DNA from: DATLGB01 sp038232275
GTDB lineage: Bacteria; Actinomycetota; Thermoleophilia; Solirubrobacterales; Solirubrobacteraceae
Direction: 5' to 3'
Assembly (NCBI GenBank): GCA_038232275.1
Contig: JBBSIC010000023.1
Location: forward strand, 1-48,122
DNA length: 48,122 nucleotides
Position numbers and translations under genes: made by a program. Position 1 is the first letter of the stretch, and each line of letters starts with the position of its first letter. This document shows, one piece after another, positions 22,765-30,659 of the stretch. Below the pieces are notes generated by a model. The model ran no database searches. It had not been told where the DNA came from and worked only from the letters and a program-made list of their open reading frames with translations.

Positions 22765-24984
22765 ATGCGCCAGCGCGTCACCTTCAGCCGGAACGTGACC
22801 CTGTCGCTGTCCAGGACGTGCCGCTGCCACTGCAAGTACTGCGCATTCGCGACGCACAAGCCGCATCTGCACGAGCCCGACGAGGTCCTGCGGCTGATCG
22901 ACCACGCCGCGCGGCGCCGGGTCAAGGAGCTGCTCGTGCTCACCGGCGAGGCGCCGGACCACCACCCCGGCGTGCAGGCAAGGCTCGAGCAGCTCGGCTT
23001 CTCAGACTTCGTCGCCTACGTCTGCTGGGCCTGTGAGCAGGCGCTGGACCGCGGTCTGCTGCCGCACACCAACCTCGGCGTGCTGAGCCGGGAGGACCTG
23101 GGCCGGCTGCGGGCGGTGACCGCCAGCCAGGGCCTGATGCTCGAGTCGGTCAACCCCGGCCTGGTCGCCCACCAGGGCTCGCCGACCAAGCACCCGCAGC
23201 GGCGGCTGGAGACCATCCGCGCCGCCCACGAGCTGCGGATCCCCTTCACCAGCGGCATCCTCGTCGGAATCGGGGAGTCCGAGGACGAGCAGGTCGCCGC
23301 GCTCGAGGCCCTGCAGGGCATGGATCACCTGCAGGAGGTGATCCTGCAGAACTTCGTCCCCCACCAGAGCTACTACGGCCGGGAGCCGGCCCAGATCGCC
23401 GGGGAGGCGGCCCAGACGCTGTGGCGGACGGGGATCGTGGACCGTCCGCACGAGAGCCTGCCGGCGTGGGCGAACCCGATCTCGATCGACGACCTCAAGC
23501 GGCTGATCGGCGAAGCCCGGCGGCTGCTGCCCGGCGTCGGCATCCAGGTGCCCCCCAACCTGTCGGCGTGGTGGCCGGAGCTCGTCGCGGCGGGCGCCAC
23601 CGATCTCGGCGGCCTGAGCGCCAACGGCGACCACATCTCACCCGAGCATCCCTTCCCGTCCCCCGGGCAGGTGCGCGAGCGCCTGCAGCGCGACGGCGCC
23701 GCGCTCGCCGAGCGGCTGTGCGTGTACCCGCAGTACATCGGCGAGGAATGGCTGTCAGACCGCGTGCTCGCGGTGATCGACGAGCACTACCCGACCTTCC
23801 GTCGCCGCCGCCGCGTACCGACGCTCAACGGCTCGCTCGCCGGCGTCGTCGCAAAGGCCCGCGACGGCGGCGCGCTGAGCCCGGGTGAGCTGACCGGCCT
23901 GTTCGCCGAGGCGCGCTCGGAGGCCGTCGAGGACATCCGCCAGGCCGCGGACGAGCTGCGCTCAGAGCTCGCCGGCGACGAGGTCACCTTCGTCGTGAAC
24001 CGCAACGTCAACGTCTCGAACATCTGCGTCGTCGGCTGCGCGTTCTGCGGGTTCGGGGTGGGCCGAAATTCTCAAGACGCCTACGAGCACGACCGCGAGG
24101 AGTTCGTCGGCCGCCTGCGCGACGCGCTCGCCTACGGCGCCACCGAGGTCTGCATCCAGTCCGGGATCCACCCCGACTGGACCTTCGACGACTACCTCGG
24201 CTGGCTGCGGCTGGCCAGGCAGACCGCGCCGGAGCTGCACCTGCACGCCTACTCGCCGATGGAGGTCGACCACATGTGCACGACCTCCGGCCTGCCGCCG
24301 GCGGAGGTGTTCGAGCGGCTGCGCGAGGCCGGCCTGGGCTCGGTCCCGGGCACCGCGGCCGAGGTGCTCGAGGACGGCGTGCGCCCGCGCATCTCGCCCA
24401 ACAAGCTTCCCGCCGGGCGCTGGCTGGAGATCATCGAGGCCGCCCACGGCGTCGGCCTGCGCTCCACCGTGACCGTGATGTTCGGCCACATCGAGCAGCC
24501 GCACGAGCTCGCCGAGCACATGCGCGTCGTGCGCGCCCTGCAGGAGCGCACCGGCGGCTTCACGGAGTTCGTGCCGCTCTCGTTCATCCCGTACCACACG
24601 CTGCTCGGCCGCACGCACGGCATCGAGCCGATCTCCCGCGAGGAGAACCTCAAGCACACCGCGGTCTTCCGCCTCGCGCTCGGAAAGACGGTGTCGAACC
24701 TGCAGGCGAGCTGGGTGAAGATGGGGCTCGACGCGGCGACGGAATCGCTGCGCTGGGGCGTCAACGACCTCGGCGGCACGCTCATGGAGGAGTCGATCTC
24801 CCGCATGGCCGGCTCGGAGCACGGCGTCCGGCTCGACCCCGACCAGCTCGTCGGCGCCGCCCACGCGGCGGGCCGTCCCGCGGCCGAGCGCACGACGCTG
24901 TACGAGATCCGACGCACATTTCCGCTCGGGGGCCCACCCGGCGGGCCACGTGGCCCGGCGGGCACCCCTAGGCCCGCGGCGTGA
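22765..24984 (+). CDS. fbiC: FO synthase, fused CofG-CofH (FbiC)
   Basis: A 739-aa two-domain radical SAM enzyme making the deazaflavin Fo from tyrosine and 5-amino-6-ribitylaminouracil. Each half has a CX3CX2C iron-sulfur motif: Cys19/Cys23/Cys26 in the CofG half and Cys421/Cys425/Cys428 (CVVGCAFCGFG) in the CofH half. It is shorter than mycobacterial FbiC (about 856 aa) because the N-terminal extension is missing. The gap after the SDR stop and the TAGCGT box fix the start at 22765. The C-terminus (GGPPGGPRGPAG) is low complexity and contains a GC-rich palindrome. Its stop overlaps cofC by 4 nt (GTGA), so the two are translationally coupled. Confidence 0.97.
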   Translation: MRQRVTFSRNVTLSLSRTCRCHCKYCAFATHKPHLHEPDEVLRLIDHAARRRVKELLVLTGEAPDHHPGVQARLEQLGFSDFVAYVCWACEQALDRGLLPHTNLGVLSREDLGRLRAVTASQGLMLESVNPGLVAHQGSPTKHPQRRLETIRAAHELRIPFTSGILVGIGESEDEQVAALEALQGMDHLQEVILQNFVPHQSYYGREPAQIAGEAAQTLWRTGIVDRPHESLPAWANPISIDDLKRLIGEARRLLPGVGIQVPPNLSAWWPELVAAGATDLGGLSANGDHISPEHPFPSPGQVRERLQRDGAALAERLCVYPQYIGEEWLSDRVLAVIDEHYPTFRRRRRVPTLNGSLAGVVAKARDGGALSPGELTGLFAEARSEAVEDIRQAADELRSELAGDEVTFVVNRNVNVSNICVVGCAFCGFGVGRNSQDAYEHDREEFVGRLRDALAYGATEVCIQSGIHPDWTFDDYLGWLRLARQTAPELHLHAYSPMEVDHMCTTSGLPPAEVFERLREAGLGSVPGTAAEVLEDGVRPRISPNKLPAGRWLEIIEAAHGVGLRSTVTVMFGHIEQPHELAEHMRVVRALQERTGGFTEFVPLSFIPYHTLLGRTHGIEPISREENLKHTAVFRLALGKTVSNLQASWVKMGLDAATESLRWGVNDLGGTLMEESISRMAGSEHGVRLDPDQLVGAAHAAGRPAAERTTLYEIRRTFPLGGPPGGPRGPAGTPRPAA

Positions 24985-25601
24985 TCACGACGGCGGTGCT
25001 GCCGGTGAAGTCCTTCGCCCGCGCGAAGTCGCGCACGGCCCTGGAGGGGCCCGAGCGCGCGGCCCTGGCCGAGGCGATGGTCGCCGACGTGCTCAGCGCG
25101 CTGGCGGAGGTCGACGCGCTCGCCGACGTGATCGTGGTGACGCGCGAGCCCCTCGCGGTCGAGGCCGCCCGCGAGATCGGCGCCGTCCTGCTCGACGACC
25201 CCTCCGAGCCCGGCCACAACCCGGCCGCCGCGCGGGGCGCCGCCCTCGCCGCGCAGCGCGGCGCCGAGCGCGTGGTGTTCGTCCCGGGCGCCTGCCCGGG
25301 CCTGGATCCCGCCGAGCTCGCGGGGCTGCTCGCCGGCCCGAAGCCCGGCGTCACCGTCGTGCCCGACCGCCACGGCTCCGGGACCAACGCCCTGGTGCTC
25401 GCGCCGACGCTGCTGATGGAGCCGTCCTTCGGGCCGGGGTCGCTCGCGCGCCACGCGGCCCTCGGCCGCGCGACGGGCGCCGCGGTGCGGATCGCCGAGG
25501 TCCCGTCGCTGGCCTTCGACGTCGACACGCCGGAGGATCTCGCGGCCCTGCGCGTCGCCGGCCCCCGCACGCGCGCGCTGCTGAGCATCCTGGCGGCGTG
25601 A
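24981..25601 (+). CDS. cofC: Phospho(enolpyr)lactate guanylyltransferase CofC/FbiD
   Basis: A 206-aa nucleotidyltransferase of the MobA-like fold that activates 2-phospholactate or PEP with GTP to make the CofD donor. The N-terminal TTAVLPVKSFARAKSRTAL is the family signature, then VIVVTREPLAVEAAREIG and FVPGACPGLDPAEL (metal site region). VVPDRHGSGTNALVLAP and a C-terminal AFDVDTPEDLAAL complete it. GTG 24981 sits in the stop of fbiC and the stop TGA 25599-25601 overlaps GTG of cofE, so three consecutive genes share 4-nt overlaps. No unusual features. Confidence 0.95.
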   Translation: MITTAVLPVKSFARAKSRTALEGPERAALAEAMVADVLSALAEVDALADVIVVTREPLAVEAAREIGAVLLDDPSEPGHNPAAARGAALAAQRGAERVVFVPGACPGLDPAELAGLLAGPKPGVTVVPDRHGSGTNALVLAPTLLMEPSFGPGSLARHAALGRATGAAVRIAEVPSLAFDVDTPEDLAALRVAGPRTRALLSILAA

Positions 25602-26317
25602 TCGAGGCCGTCGCGCTCGCTGGGGTGCCGGAGATCCGGCCCGGCGACGACCTGGCGGCGATCCTGGCCCCGCTGGCCGAGCTGGGGCCCACCGACGTCC
25701 TCTGCGTCGCCCACAAGGTCGTCTCCAAGGCCGAGGGCCGCGTCGTCGACCTCGCGACCGTCGAGCCCGGCGAGCGCGCGCGCGCGTGGGCCGCCCGCTG
25801 GGACCGGGACCCGCGCGCCGTGCAGGTCGTGCTCGACGAGGCCGTCGAGGTCGTGCGCGCCGACGGCGGCCGGCTTATCTGCCGCACCCGACATGGCTTC
25901 GTCTGCGCCAACGCGGGCGTCGACCGCTCCAACGCCGGCGGAGCCGGGCGGGCCGTCCTGCTGCCGCTGGACCCCGACGCGTCCGCCCGCGCGCTGCGCG
26001 CCGCGCTCGGCTGCGCGATCGTCGTCACGGACTCCTTCGGGCGCCCTTGGCGGATCGGCCAGGCGGAGGTCGCGGTCGGCTGCGCCGGCCTCGCGCCGCT
26101 CGAGGACTTCCGCGGCCGGCCGGATCGCGACGGCCGCGAGCTGCAGGCCACGCATATCGCCGTCGCCGACCAGGCCGCGAGTGCCGCGGACCTGGCGCGG
26201 GCCAAGGCCGCCGGGCAGCCCGCCGTCCGGATCCGGGGTCTCGAGCGCCCCGTGCTCGACCACGACGGCCCCGGCGCCGTCGCGCTCGTGCGGGCGCGCG
26301 CGCAGGATCTGTTCTGA
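25598..26317 (+). CDS. cofE: Coenzyme F420:L-glutamate ligase CofE (stand-alone)
   Basis: A 239-aa GTP-dependent ligase adding glutamates to F420-0. Family blocks: LCVAHKVVSKAEGRVVDL, LICRTRHGFVCANAGVDRSN, VVTDSFGRPWRIGQAEVAVG and a C-terminal LERPVLDHDGPGAVALVRA. Mycobacterial FbiB fuses this ligase to a nitroreductase-like domain that reduces dehydro-F420-0. Here the protein stops after the ligase domain, as in archaeal CofE. No such reductase is seen next to it. GTG 25598 overlaps the cofC stop by 4 nt. It is the last gene of the cluster and converges with the HxlR gene 6 nt away. Confidence 0.95.
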   Translation: MIEAVALAGVPEIRPGDDLAAILAPLAELGPTDVLCVAHKVVSKAEGRVVDLATVEPGERARAWAARWDRDPRAVQVVLDEAVEVVRADGGRLICRTRHGFVCANAGVDRSNAGGAGRAVLLPLDPDASARALRAALGCAIVVTDSFGRPWRIGQAEVAVGCAGLAPLEDFRGRPDRDGRELQATHIAVADQAASAADLARAKAAGQPAVRIRGLERPVLDHDGPGAVALVRARAQDLF

Positions 26318-26323
26318 AGCGGC

Positions 26324-26716
26324 TCAGTCGTTGACGGCGTCGTAGCGCTCGCGCGAGGACGCGACGCGCGACCCGTTGGCCACGGCCCAGTTGCCGAGCG
26401 CCTTCATCGGGCCGGCCGTGCTCGCGCCGAGGCGCGTCAGCTCGTACTCGACGCGCGGCGGCACCTCGGCGTGCACACGGCGAGTGATCAGGCCGTCGCG
26501 CTCCATCGTGCGCAGCGTCTGCGTGAGCACCTTCTCGGAGATGGGGTGCAGCTCGGAGAGGACCTCGTGGTAGCGACGAGCGCCGTCGCCGAGGGCGAGC
26601 AGGACGCCGACCGCCCACTTCGCGGAGAGCACCGAGAGCGATTCCCGGATCAGCGCGACGCAGCGGGCGCGCTCGGCCACGCGGATCGACTCGTCGACGA
26701 GGACGGTGGTGTTCAT
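26324..26716 (-). CDS. HxlR-family transcriptional regulator
   Basis: A 130-aa winged-helix DNA-binding protein. The HxlR core is complete: CVALIRESLSVLSAKWAVGVLLAL (helix 1-2), the RRYHEVLSEL region, PISEKVLTQTLRTMERDGLITRRV (recognition helix and wing start), then PPRVEYELTRLG. The single N-terminal Cys19 could be a redox or electrophile sensor, as in some family members. The effector and target are unknown. The gene is oriented away from the upstream sigma-factor pair but on the same strand, with its ATG at 26716 immediately adjoining the stop of the small membrane protein (26717), so it may be read with them. Confidence 0.92.
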   Translation of the reverse strand: MNTTVLVDESIRVAERARCVALIRESLSVLSAKWAVGVLLALGDGARRYHEVLSELHPISEKVLTQTLRTMERDGLITRRVHAEVPPRVEYELTRLGASTAGPMKALGNWAVANGSRVASSRERYDAVND

Positions 26717-27043
26717 CTATCTCAGGACGCGGTGGAGGCCGGGCGGGCTGGGGAGCAGCCCACCATCGACGGGCTTGTGGATGTGGCGGACGACGCGCGG
26801 CGGGGAGTCGTCGGAGGTGCGCACGGGCGCGGGCGCGCTGGGCGCGAAGGCCGCGGGCGGCGTCACGGCCGGTGCGGCCACGGTGCCGAGCAGGCTCCCG
26901 ACCAGCGGCACGGCGATCACGAGGCTCGCCATCGCGTTGAGCACGAGCGCGCGGCGCGTGCGGCGCCGGCCGAGGGCGCGGGCGGCCGCCGACTCGAGCC
27001 GGTCGCCGAGCTGGACGAGCTCGGGCGGGAGCGGTCGCCTCAC
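26717..27043 (-). CDS. One-pass membrane protein coupled to an ECF sigma factor (candidate anti-sigma)
   Basis: 108 aa. GTG 27043 overlaps the sigma-factor stop in a GTGA motif, implying translational coupling. A basic N-terminal cytoplasmic segment (PPELVQLGDRLESAAARALGRRRTRR) is followed by one hydrophobic helix at about 33-57, and an extracytoplasmic tail rich in Pro and Ala ends LPSPPGLHRVLR. Position and topology match an anti-sigma factor. However, the cytoplasmic part is only about 30 residues and lacks the HxxxCxxC zinc motif of ZAS anti-sigma factors, so the role is a guess. Confidence 0.65.
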   Translation of the reverse strand: MRRPLPPELVQLGDRLESAAARALGRRRTRRALVLNAMASLVIAVPLVGSLLGTVAAPAVTPPAAFAPSAPAPVRTSDDSPPRVVRHIHKPVDGGLLPSPPGLHRVLR

Positions 27044-27609
27044 GCGCCGGCCTCCCGCAGGTCGGCCGTCAGCGCGCGCAGCGCGCGCGACACCCGCAGG
27101 CGGGCGGCGTTGATCGAGCACTCCAGCCGCGACGCGATCTCCTCGTAGGGCAGCTGCTGCACGACGCGCAGCTCCAGGGCGCGGCGCTGCTCGGTCGGGA
27201 GCGCCCCGACGGCGAGTTGGAGGGCGGGCCTGAGCGACGTGGCGTCCATGCGCTCGTCCACGGCGTCGTAGGCCTCGGTGCCCTCCCAGTCGACGGTCAT
27301 CCCGACGCGGATGCGCGCGGCCGTCTCGATCCGGTTGTGCTTGTGAAACTGGCGCAGCAGATTGCGGGCGATGCCGAACAGCCACGGCGCCCCGGACCCG
27401 CCCGCCATGTCCTTGAACCGGCGCAGCCCGCGCCAGGCCTGCGCGAAGGTCTCGGCCGTCAGGTCGAGCGCGGCGGACTCCGAGCCGGTCTGGCGCTGAA
27501 ACCACGCGCGCATCCAGACCGCGTAGCGCTCATAGAACTCACGGAACGCCTGGGGGTCCGTCCTGGCCGCGTGCAGCAGGGCGGCGTCGGTGCGCGTGTC
27601 GGTGTGCAT
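27040..27609 (-). CDS. ECF-family RNA polymerase sigma factor
   Basis: 189 aa from ATG 27609. Region 2 is visible as FREFYERYAVWMRAWFQRQTGSESAALDLTAETFAQAWRGLRRF with a following GGSGAPWLFGIARNLLRQF. Region 4 is visible as ALPTEQRRALELRVVQQLPYEEIASRLECSINAARLRVSRALRAL. An in-frame GTG at 27657 would add 16 less conserved residues. The short protein has no extra C-terminal domain. It is coupled to the one-pass membrane protein downstream, an arrangement usual for extracytoplasmic-stress sigma/anti-sigma pairs. The stimulus and regulon are unknown. Confidence 0.93.
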   Translation of the reverse strand: MHTDTRTDAALLHAARTDPQAFREFYERYAVWMRAWFQRQTGSESAALDLTAETFAQAWRGLRRFKDMAGGSGAPWLFGIARNLLRQFHKHNRIETAARIRVGMTVDWEGTEAYDAVDERMDATSLRPALQLAVGALPTEQRRALELRVVQQLPYEEIASRLECSINAARLRVSRALRALTADLREAGA

Positions 27610-27664
27610 CAACTGACCAACTATGGCCGTTACCGCCGAAGCATGTCTGAAACGCACCTCGAAG

Positions 27665-29287
27665 TCACAGGGAGCCTTCGTGGACGCACTCGAGGCGGGT
27701 GTCGCGGCCGCCGTCCACCGGCCGGGCGCGGTCGAGCCGGAGCGTGGCCTCCCGGCCGTCGAGGTGCAGGATGGCGACGACGTTGTCGAAGACCGGGCGG
27801 TGGCGCAGCTTCCAGCCGATCGGCGGCTTCGCGACGCCGGCGGCGCGCGCCAGCGCCCGGTTGAGGGCTTCCGCCGGCTTGGAGGAGACGGCGCGGATCA
27901 CGCGGCGCTCCCGCTTGTCCAGCGGGTTGCGGAACGGCGAGGCGACGGCCTGGTAGACCCGCGACCGCACCCGGGAGGACGCCGGGAAGTCGACCCGGGC
28001 GAGGTAGGCGTGGTGCACGTCGCCCGAGAGGGCGATGATCGTGGCCGGGGGCTCCCGGCCCTCCTCCCCCGCGCCGACCCGCGCGATCAGCCGCGTCAGC
28101 CCCAGCCACGAGTCGCCGAAGGCCGCCCAGTGCTCGAGGTCCACGGCTTGGCGCAGCTTCTCCCCGAGCCGTGCTCCGAGACGGCCCCACGCGCCCTCGG
28201 CGATCGCCTCGTCCCACGCCTCCAGGTGGTGCATGCCCGGCGCCAGCAGCCACGGCAGCGAGGTGCCGAGCAGCACGTGGTGGCAGTCCGAGCGCCCGGT
28301 GGCGCTGCGCTCGATGAAGTCCCACTCGTCGGGGTCGACCATCTCGCGGTGGTCGGGCTCGAGCACCCGGCCGGCGCGGGAGTCGATCATCACGAGCCGG
28401 GCCGGGCCGAGGTCGCGGCAGAAGCTCCACTGCGTCGAGTCGACGGTGCGGTCGGCCCGGTAGGCGAACTCGCGCAGCAGCGCCTCGGCGTCCTGGGCCC
28501 CGCACACCTGGTTGAAGAGCTCGTCCTCGGCCAGCGCCTCCGGGGTCAGGTTGCCGATGTGCTGGTAGACCCAGTAGGACACGAACGCGCCGATGATCCG
28601 CTCGTCCCACCAGGGCTCTCGGCGGATGGCCTCGACCCAGTCGCGGCTCGTGTTCCAGTCGTCGATGACGTCGTGGTCGTCGAAGATCATCGCGCTGGGC
28701 ACGGTCGAGAACAGCCACCGGATGGCCGGCTCGGTCCAGGACGACTTGTAGGCGATCGTGTAGTCCTCGAAGTTGAGGAGCTGCTCGCCCGAGATCAGCT
28801 TGGCGATCTCGGGGTCGACCTCGTCGGCGTAGATCTGGTCGCCCAGGTGCAGCAGCGCGCCCGGCCAGCGCTCCGGCGGCTCGTGCCGGAGCTTGAGCGC
28901 CAGCGCGCGCAGCGCGCACACCTCGCGGCCACAGGGGTCCTGGTCCTTGCGCAGCGTGTACGGCGGCTCGTGCGGATACGCGGTGCGGCAGGAGCCGAAC
29001 ACCACGTCGATCGGCTGGTCGCGCGCCGTCGTGCGCACGACGGACGGTGGCCAGTCGTCGTCGGCAGGCCACACGCGCTCGCCGTCGAGCGTGACCTCGT
29101 AGGGCGTCGAGGTCCCGGGCTCGAGGCCGTCCACGACCACCAGCGCGTAGTGGTGGCCCCCCACGCAAAACGTCGGCGCCGAGCTGCCGAGCACCGCGAC
29201 CGTGCAGCGGGCGTCGGTTTCGACCCACACGGTCGCGTCGCGCTCGCCGGCGTGGCGTACGAGCGGGCCCAGGACCAATGACGGCAT
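27665..29287 (-). CDS. PhoD-like metallophosphoesterase (alkaline phosphatase D family)
   Basis: 540 aa. The N-terminal part (LGPLVRHAGERDATVWVETD to about residue 95) is the beta-sandwich that precedes the catalytic domain in PhoD-type enzymes. The metal-binding blocks follow: VVFGSCRTAYP, LHLGDQIYADEVD, SAMIFDDHDVIDDWN and ALSGDVHHAYLARVDF. There is no Tat or Sec signal at the N-terminus, unlike classical secreted PhoD, so the protein is probably cytoplasmic. Similar intracellular PhoD-like proteins are common in actinobacteria. The substrate is likely a phosphodiester or phosphomonoester. ATG 29287 lies 6 nt from a TACCTT box in a shared promoter. Confidence 0.92.
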   Translation of the reverse strand: MPSLVLGPLVRHAGERDATVWVETDARCTVAVLGSSAPTFCVGGHHYALVVVDGLEPGTSTPYEVTLDGERVWPADDDWPPSVVRTTARDQPIDVVFGSCRTAYPHEPPYTLRKDQDPCGREVCALRALALKLRHEPPERWPGALLHLGDQIYADEVDPEIAKLISGEQLLNFEDYTIAYKSSWTEPAIRWLFSTVPSAMIFDDHDVIDDWNTSRDWVEAIRREPWWDERIIGAFVSYWVYQHIGNLTPEALAEDELFNQVCGAQDAEALLREFAYRADRTVDSTQWSFCRDLGPARLVMIDSRAGRVLEPDHREMVDPDEWDFIERSATGRSDCHHVLLGTSLPWLLAPGMHHLEAWDEAIAEGAWGRLGARLGEKLRQAVDLEHWAAFGDSWLGLTRLIARVGAGEEGREPPATIIALSGDVHHAYLARVDFPASSRVRSRVYQAVASPFRNPLDKRERRVIRAVSSKPAEALNRALARAAGVAKPPIGWKLRHRPVFDNVVAILHLDGREATLRLDRARPVDGGRDTRLECVHEGSL

Positions 29288-29293
29288 CGGGCA

Positions 29294-29303
29294 AAGGTAC
29301 CGT
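29294..29303. promoter_or_regulatory. Symmetric bidirectional -10 element (AAGGTACCGT)
   Basis: The 10-mer fits ANNNTANNNT. Plus-strand TACCGT (29298-29303) is 7 nt before GTG 29311; minus-strand TACCTT (29299-29294) is 6 nt before ATG 29287. Both use the same TA step, in a 23-nt gap between divergent genes without Shine-Dalgarno. Confidence 0.55.
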
Positions 29304-29310
29304 GAGGCGC

Positions 29311-29940
29311 GTGTGGCGAACGTTGTGCCTGTCGGCGGTGGTCCTCGCCCTTGCCGGTTGCGGCAGCTCCGGCTCGGCGTCGGACGCCGACCAGACGCTG
29401 CTGCTCGGCGCCCCGCCCTCGGCCGTCCACGCGGGCGTCTACTTCGCCGTCGAGCGCGGCTTCGACGAGAGCGAGGGCGTCAAACTGACCATCCGCCGGT
29501 CCGGCGACGCCGCGAAGCTCCTGCGCTCCGGTCGCGTCCAGGCGGCGCTGCTCGACGTCGGCCAGCTCGGCCAGGCGCCCGGCGTCGTCGGCGTCATGGC
29601 GATCCTCCAGGCCCCCTACCCCGGGCTGTTCCTCTGCGTCGCGCAGACCACGCTTCAGGACCATCGCCCCCAGGTCGAGGCCCTCATCCGCGTCCTGCAG
29701 CGCGGCTACACGGAGACCATGGCCGACCCGGAGAGCGCCGTGGAGGCCGTGCTCTCGCGCGCGGGCGGCGTCGACGCCCCCGCACTGGCCGCCGAGCTCG
29801 ACCGGATCTCCCCCGACTTCGTCGCCGGCGCGCCGGGCTTCGGCGTGATCGACCGCACGACCGTCGCGGAGTGGGCGGCGCGGGCCGGGGTCCCGGCGCG
29901 CTTCGCCTACGGCCTGGTCGGCCCGGTCAGCCGGGACTGA
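29311..29940 (+). CDS. NMT1/THI5-like ABC-transporter substrate-binding lipoprotein, internally shortened
   Basis: 209 aa from GTG 29311, which gives an ideal lipoprotein signal (WRTLCLSAVVLALAGCGSSG, lipobox LAGC); GTG 29302 and ATG 29278 would add charged residues. After acylation it would sit on the outer face of the membrane and deliver a small molecule to an ABC permease. The N-terminal half (LLGAPPSAVHAGVYFAVERG) and C-terminal half (YPGLFLCVAQTTLQDHRPQV then EALIRVLQRGY) look normal. They are joined at GVMAILQAP/YPGLF where full-length relatives, as I recall them, have roughly 90 more residues; the family is usually 300 or longer. No permease or ATPase gene is adjacent. Ligand binding may therefore be lost. 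Confidence 0.75.
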   Translation: MWRTLCLSAVVLALAGCGSSGSASDADQTLLLGAPPSAVHAGVYFAVERGFDESEGVKLTIRRSGDAAKLLRSGRVQAALLDVGQLGQAPGVVGVMAILQAPYPGLFLCVAQTTLQDHRPQVEALIRVLQRGYTETMADPESAVEAVLSRAGGVDAPALAAELDRISPDFVAGAPGFGVIDRTTVAEWAARAGVPARFAYGLVGPVSRD

Positions 29941-30268
29941 GCATGCGCGCGACGAGCACCGGGCCCTCGCGCGCCATGCGCGAGCGCGGGACGACCAGGT
30001 CAAAGCCCGCGGCCTCGGCCGCCTCGCGCTGCTCGACGTGCACGTGCGAGTAGACCCCGAGCAGCTTCGCGGCGCCCAGGTCGGCCCCCAGGCGCTCGAC
30101 CACCTCGACGCCCCCGCCGGCCAGGTCGAGGATCACGGCGTCGGCGCCGATCGCCGCCTCGGCCTTCGCGGCGCCGACGAGCTCGGCGTCGTGGCCGGCC
30201 GCGCGCAGCATGCCGAGCACGTTGGACCCGAGCAGCAGATCGTCGAAGACGGCGACGACGCGGGCCAT
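29927..30268 (-). CDS. Atypical response-regulator receiver-like protein
   Basis: A 113-aa single-domain protein with a CheY-like alternation of strands and helices: ARVVAVFDDLLLGSNVLGML, then GADAVILDLAGG with a phospho-acceptor-like Asp, LLGVYSHV with a Ser, and FDLVVPRSRMAREG where the conserved Lys is replaced by Arg. No output domain is present. It may be a degenerate receiver that binds partners without phosphorylation. ATG 30268 follows the next gene upstream by five nucleotides, so the two are probably co-transcribed. Its 3' end overlaps the convergent lipoprotein gene by 14 nt. Confidence 0.6.
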   Translation of the reverse strand: MARVVAVFDDLLLGSNVLGMLRAAGHDAELVGAAKAEAAIGADAVILDLAGGGVEVVERLGADLGAAKLLGVYSHVHVEQREAAEAAGFDLVVPRSRMAREGPVLVARMLSPG

Positions 30269-30273
30269 GCCGG

Positions 30274-30633
30274 CTACTGCGACCGGATGCGCCGGAACTC
30301 CTGGCGCATCGATTCCGGCCGGCCCCACTCGTTGACCGCCTCGACGCGCCCCTCGCGCAGCTCCCGCAGGACGATCTCGCCGCGTATGCCGGCCTTGTCG
30401 ACCATCTTCAGCGTGCCGTGGACCGCGGGCGCGGCGGCCGCGTGGCCGAACTGGTGGGCGACGAGGATCCGCCAGTGCCAGTCGTGCTCGGAGTAGGGCT
30501 GCGCGTTGCAGGTCACCACGAGCGTCGCCGCCTCGAGGTACTGCGACTCGTCCACGCGCATGTCGAGCTCGAGATCCGTCCAGTCCGACGGAAGCCGGTC
30601 GAGGATCTCCTGGAAGTCGTCGGCGAGGCCCAT
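30274..30633 (-). CDS. Conserved hypothetical protein, 119 aa
   Basis: A soluble small protein starting MGLADDFQEILDRLPSDWTDLELDMRVDE. The middle has VTCNAQPYSEHDWHWRILVAHQFGHAAA and the end LREGRVEAVNEWGRPESMRQEFRRIRSQ. The alternating pattern suggests an alpha/beta fold with strands at 18-30, 37-45 and 52-62. I do not recognise a family. It is transcribed divergently from a 60-aa protein through a shared -10 element, and is probably in one transcript with the receiver-like gene. Confidence 0.65.
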   Translation of the reverse strand: MGLADDFQEILDRLPSDWTDLELDMRVDESQYLEAATLVVTCNAQPYSEHDWHWRILVAHQFGHAAAAPAVHGTLKMVDKAGIRGEIVLRELREGRVEAVNEWGRPESMRQEFRRIRSQ

Positions 30634-30642
30634 GCTGCCCAG

Positions 30643-30652
30643 AGCGTACCCT
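30643..30652. promoter_or_regulatory. Symmetric bidirectional -10 element (AGCGTACCCT)
   Basis: Fits ANNNTANNNT. Plus-strand TACCCT (30647-30652) is 7 nt before ATG 30660; minus-strand TACGCT (30648-30643) is 9 nt before ATG 30633. The two starts are only 26 nt apart, with no Shine-Dalgarno on either side. Confidence 0.55.
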
Positions 30653-30659
30653 CGCCTGG

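Noticed and set aside
24943..24956. GGGCCACGTGGCCC palindrome as an operator for cofC
   Set aside because: It lies in the Gly/Pro-rich coding tail of fbiC, where GC-rich palindromes arise readily, and cofC is translationally coupled.
27623..29281. 552-aa plus-strand open frame opposite the PhoD-like gene
   Set aside because: The composition is shadow-like (repeated Arg/Val/Gly/His), while the opposite strand encodes all PhoD metal-binding motifs.
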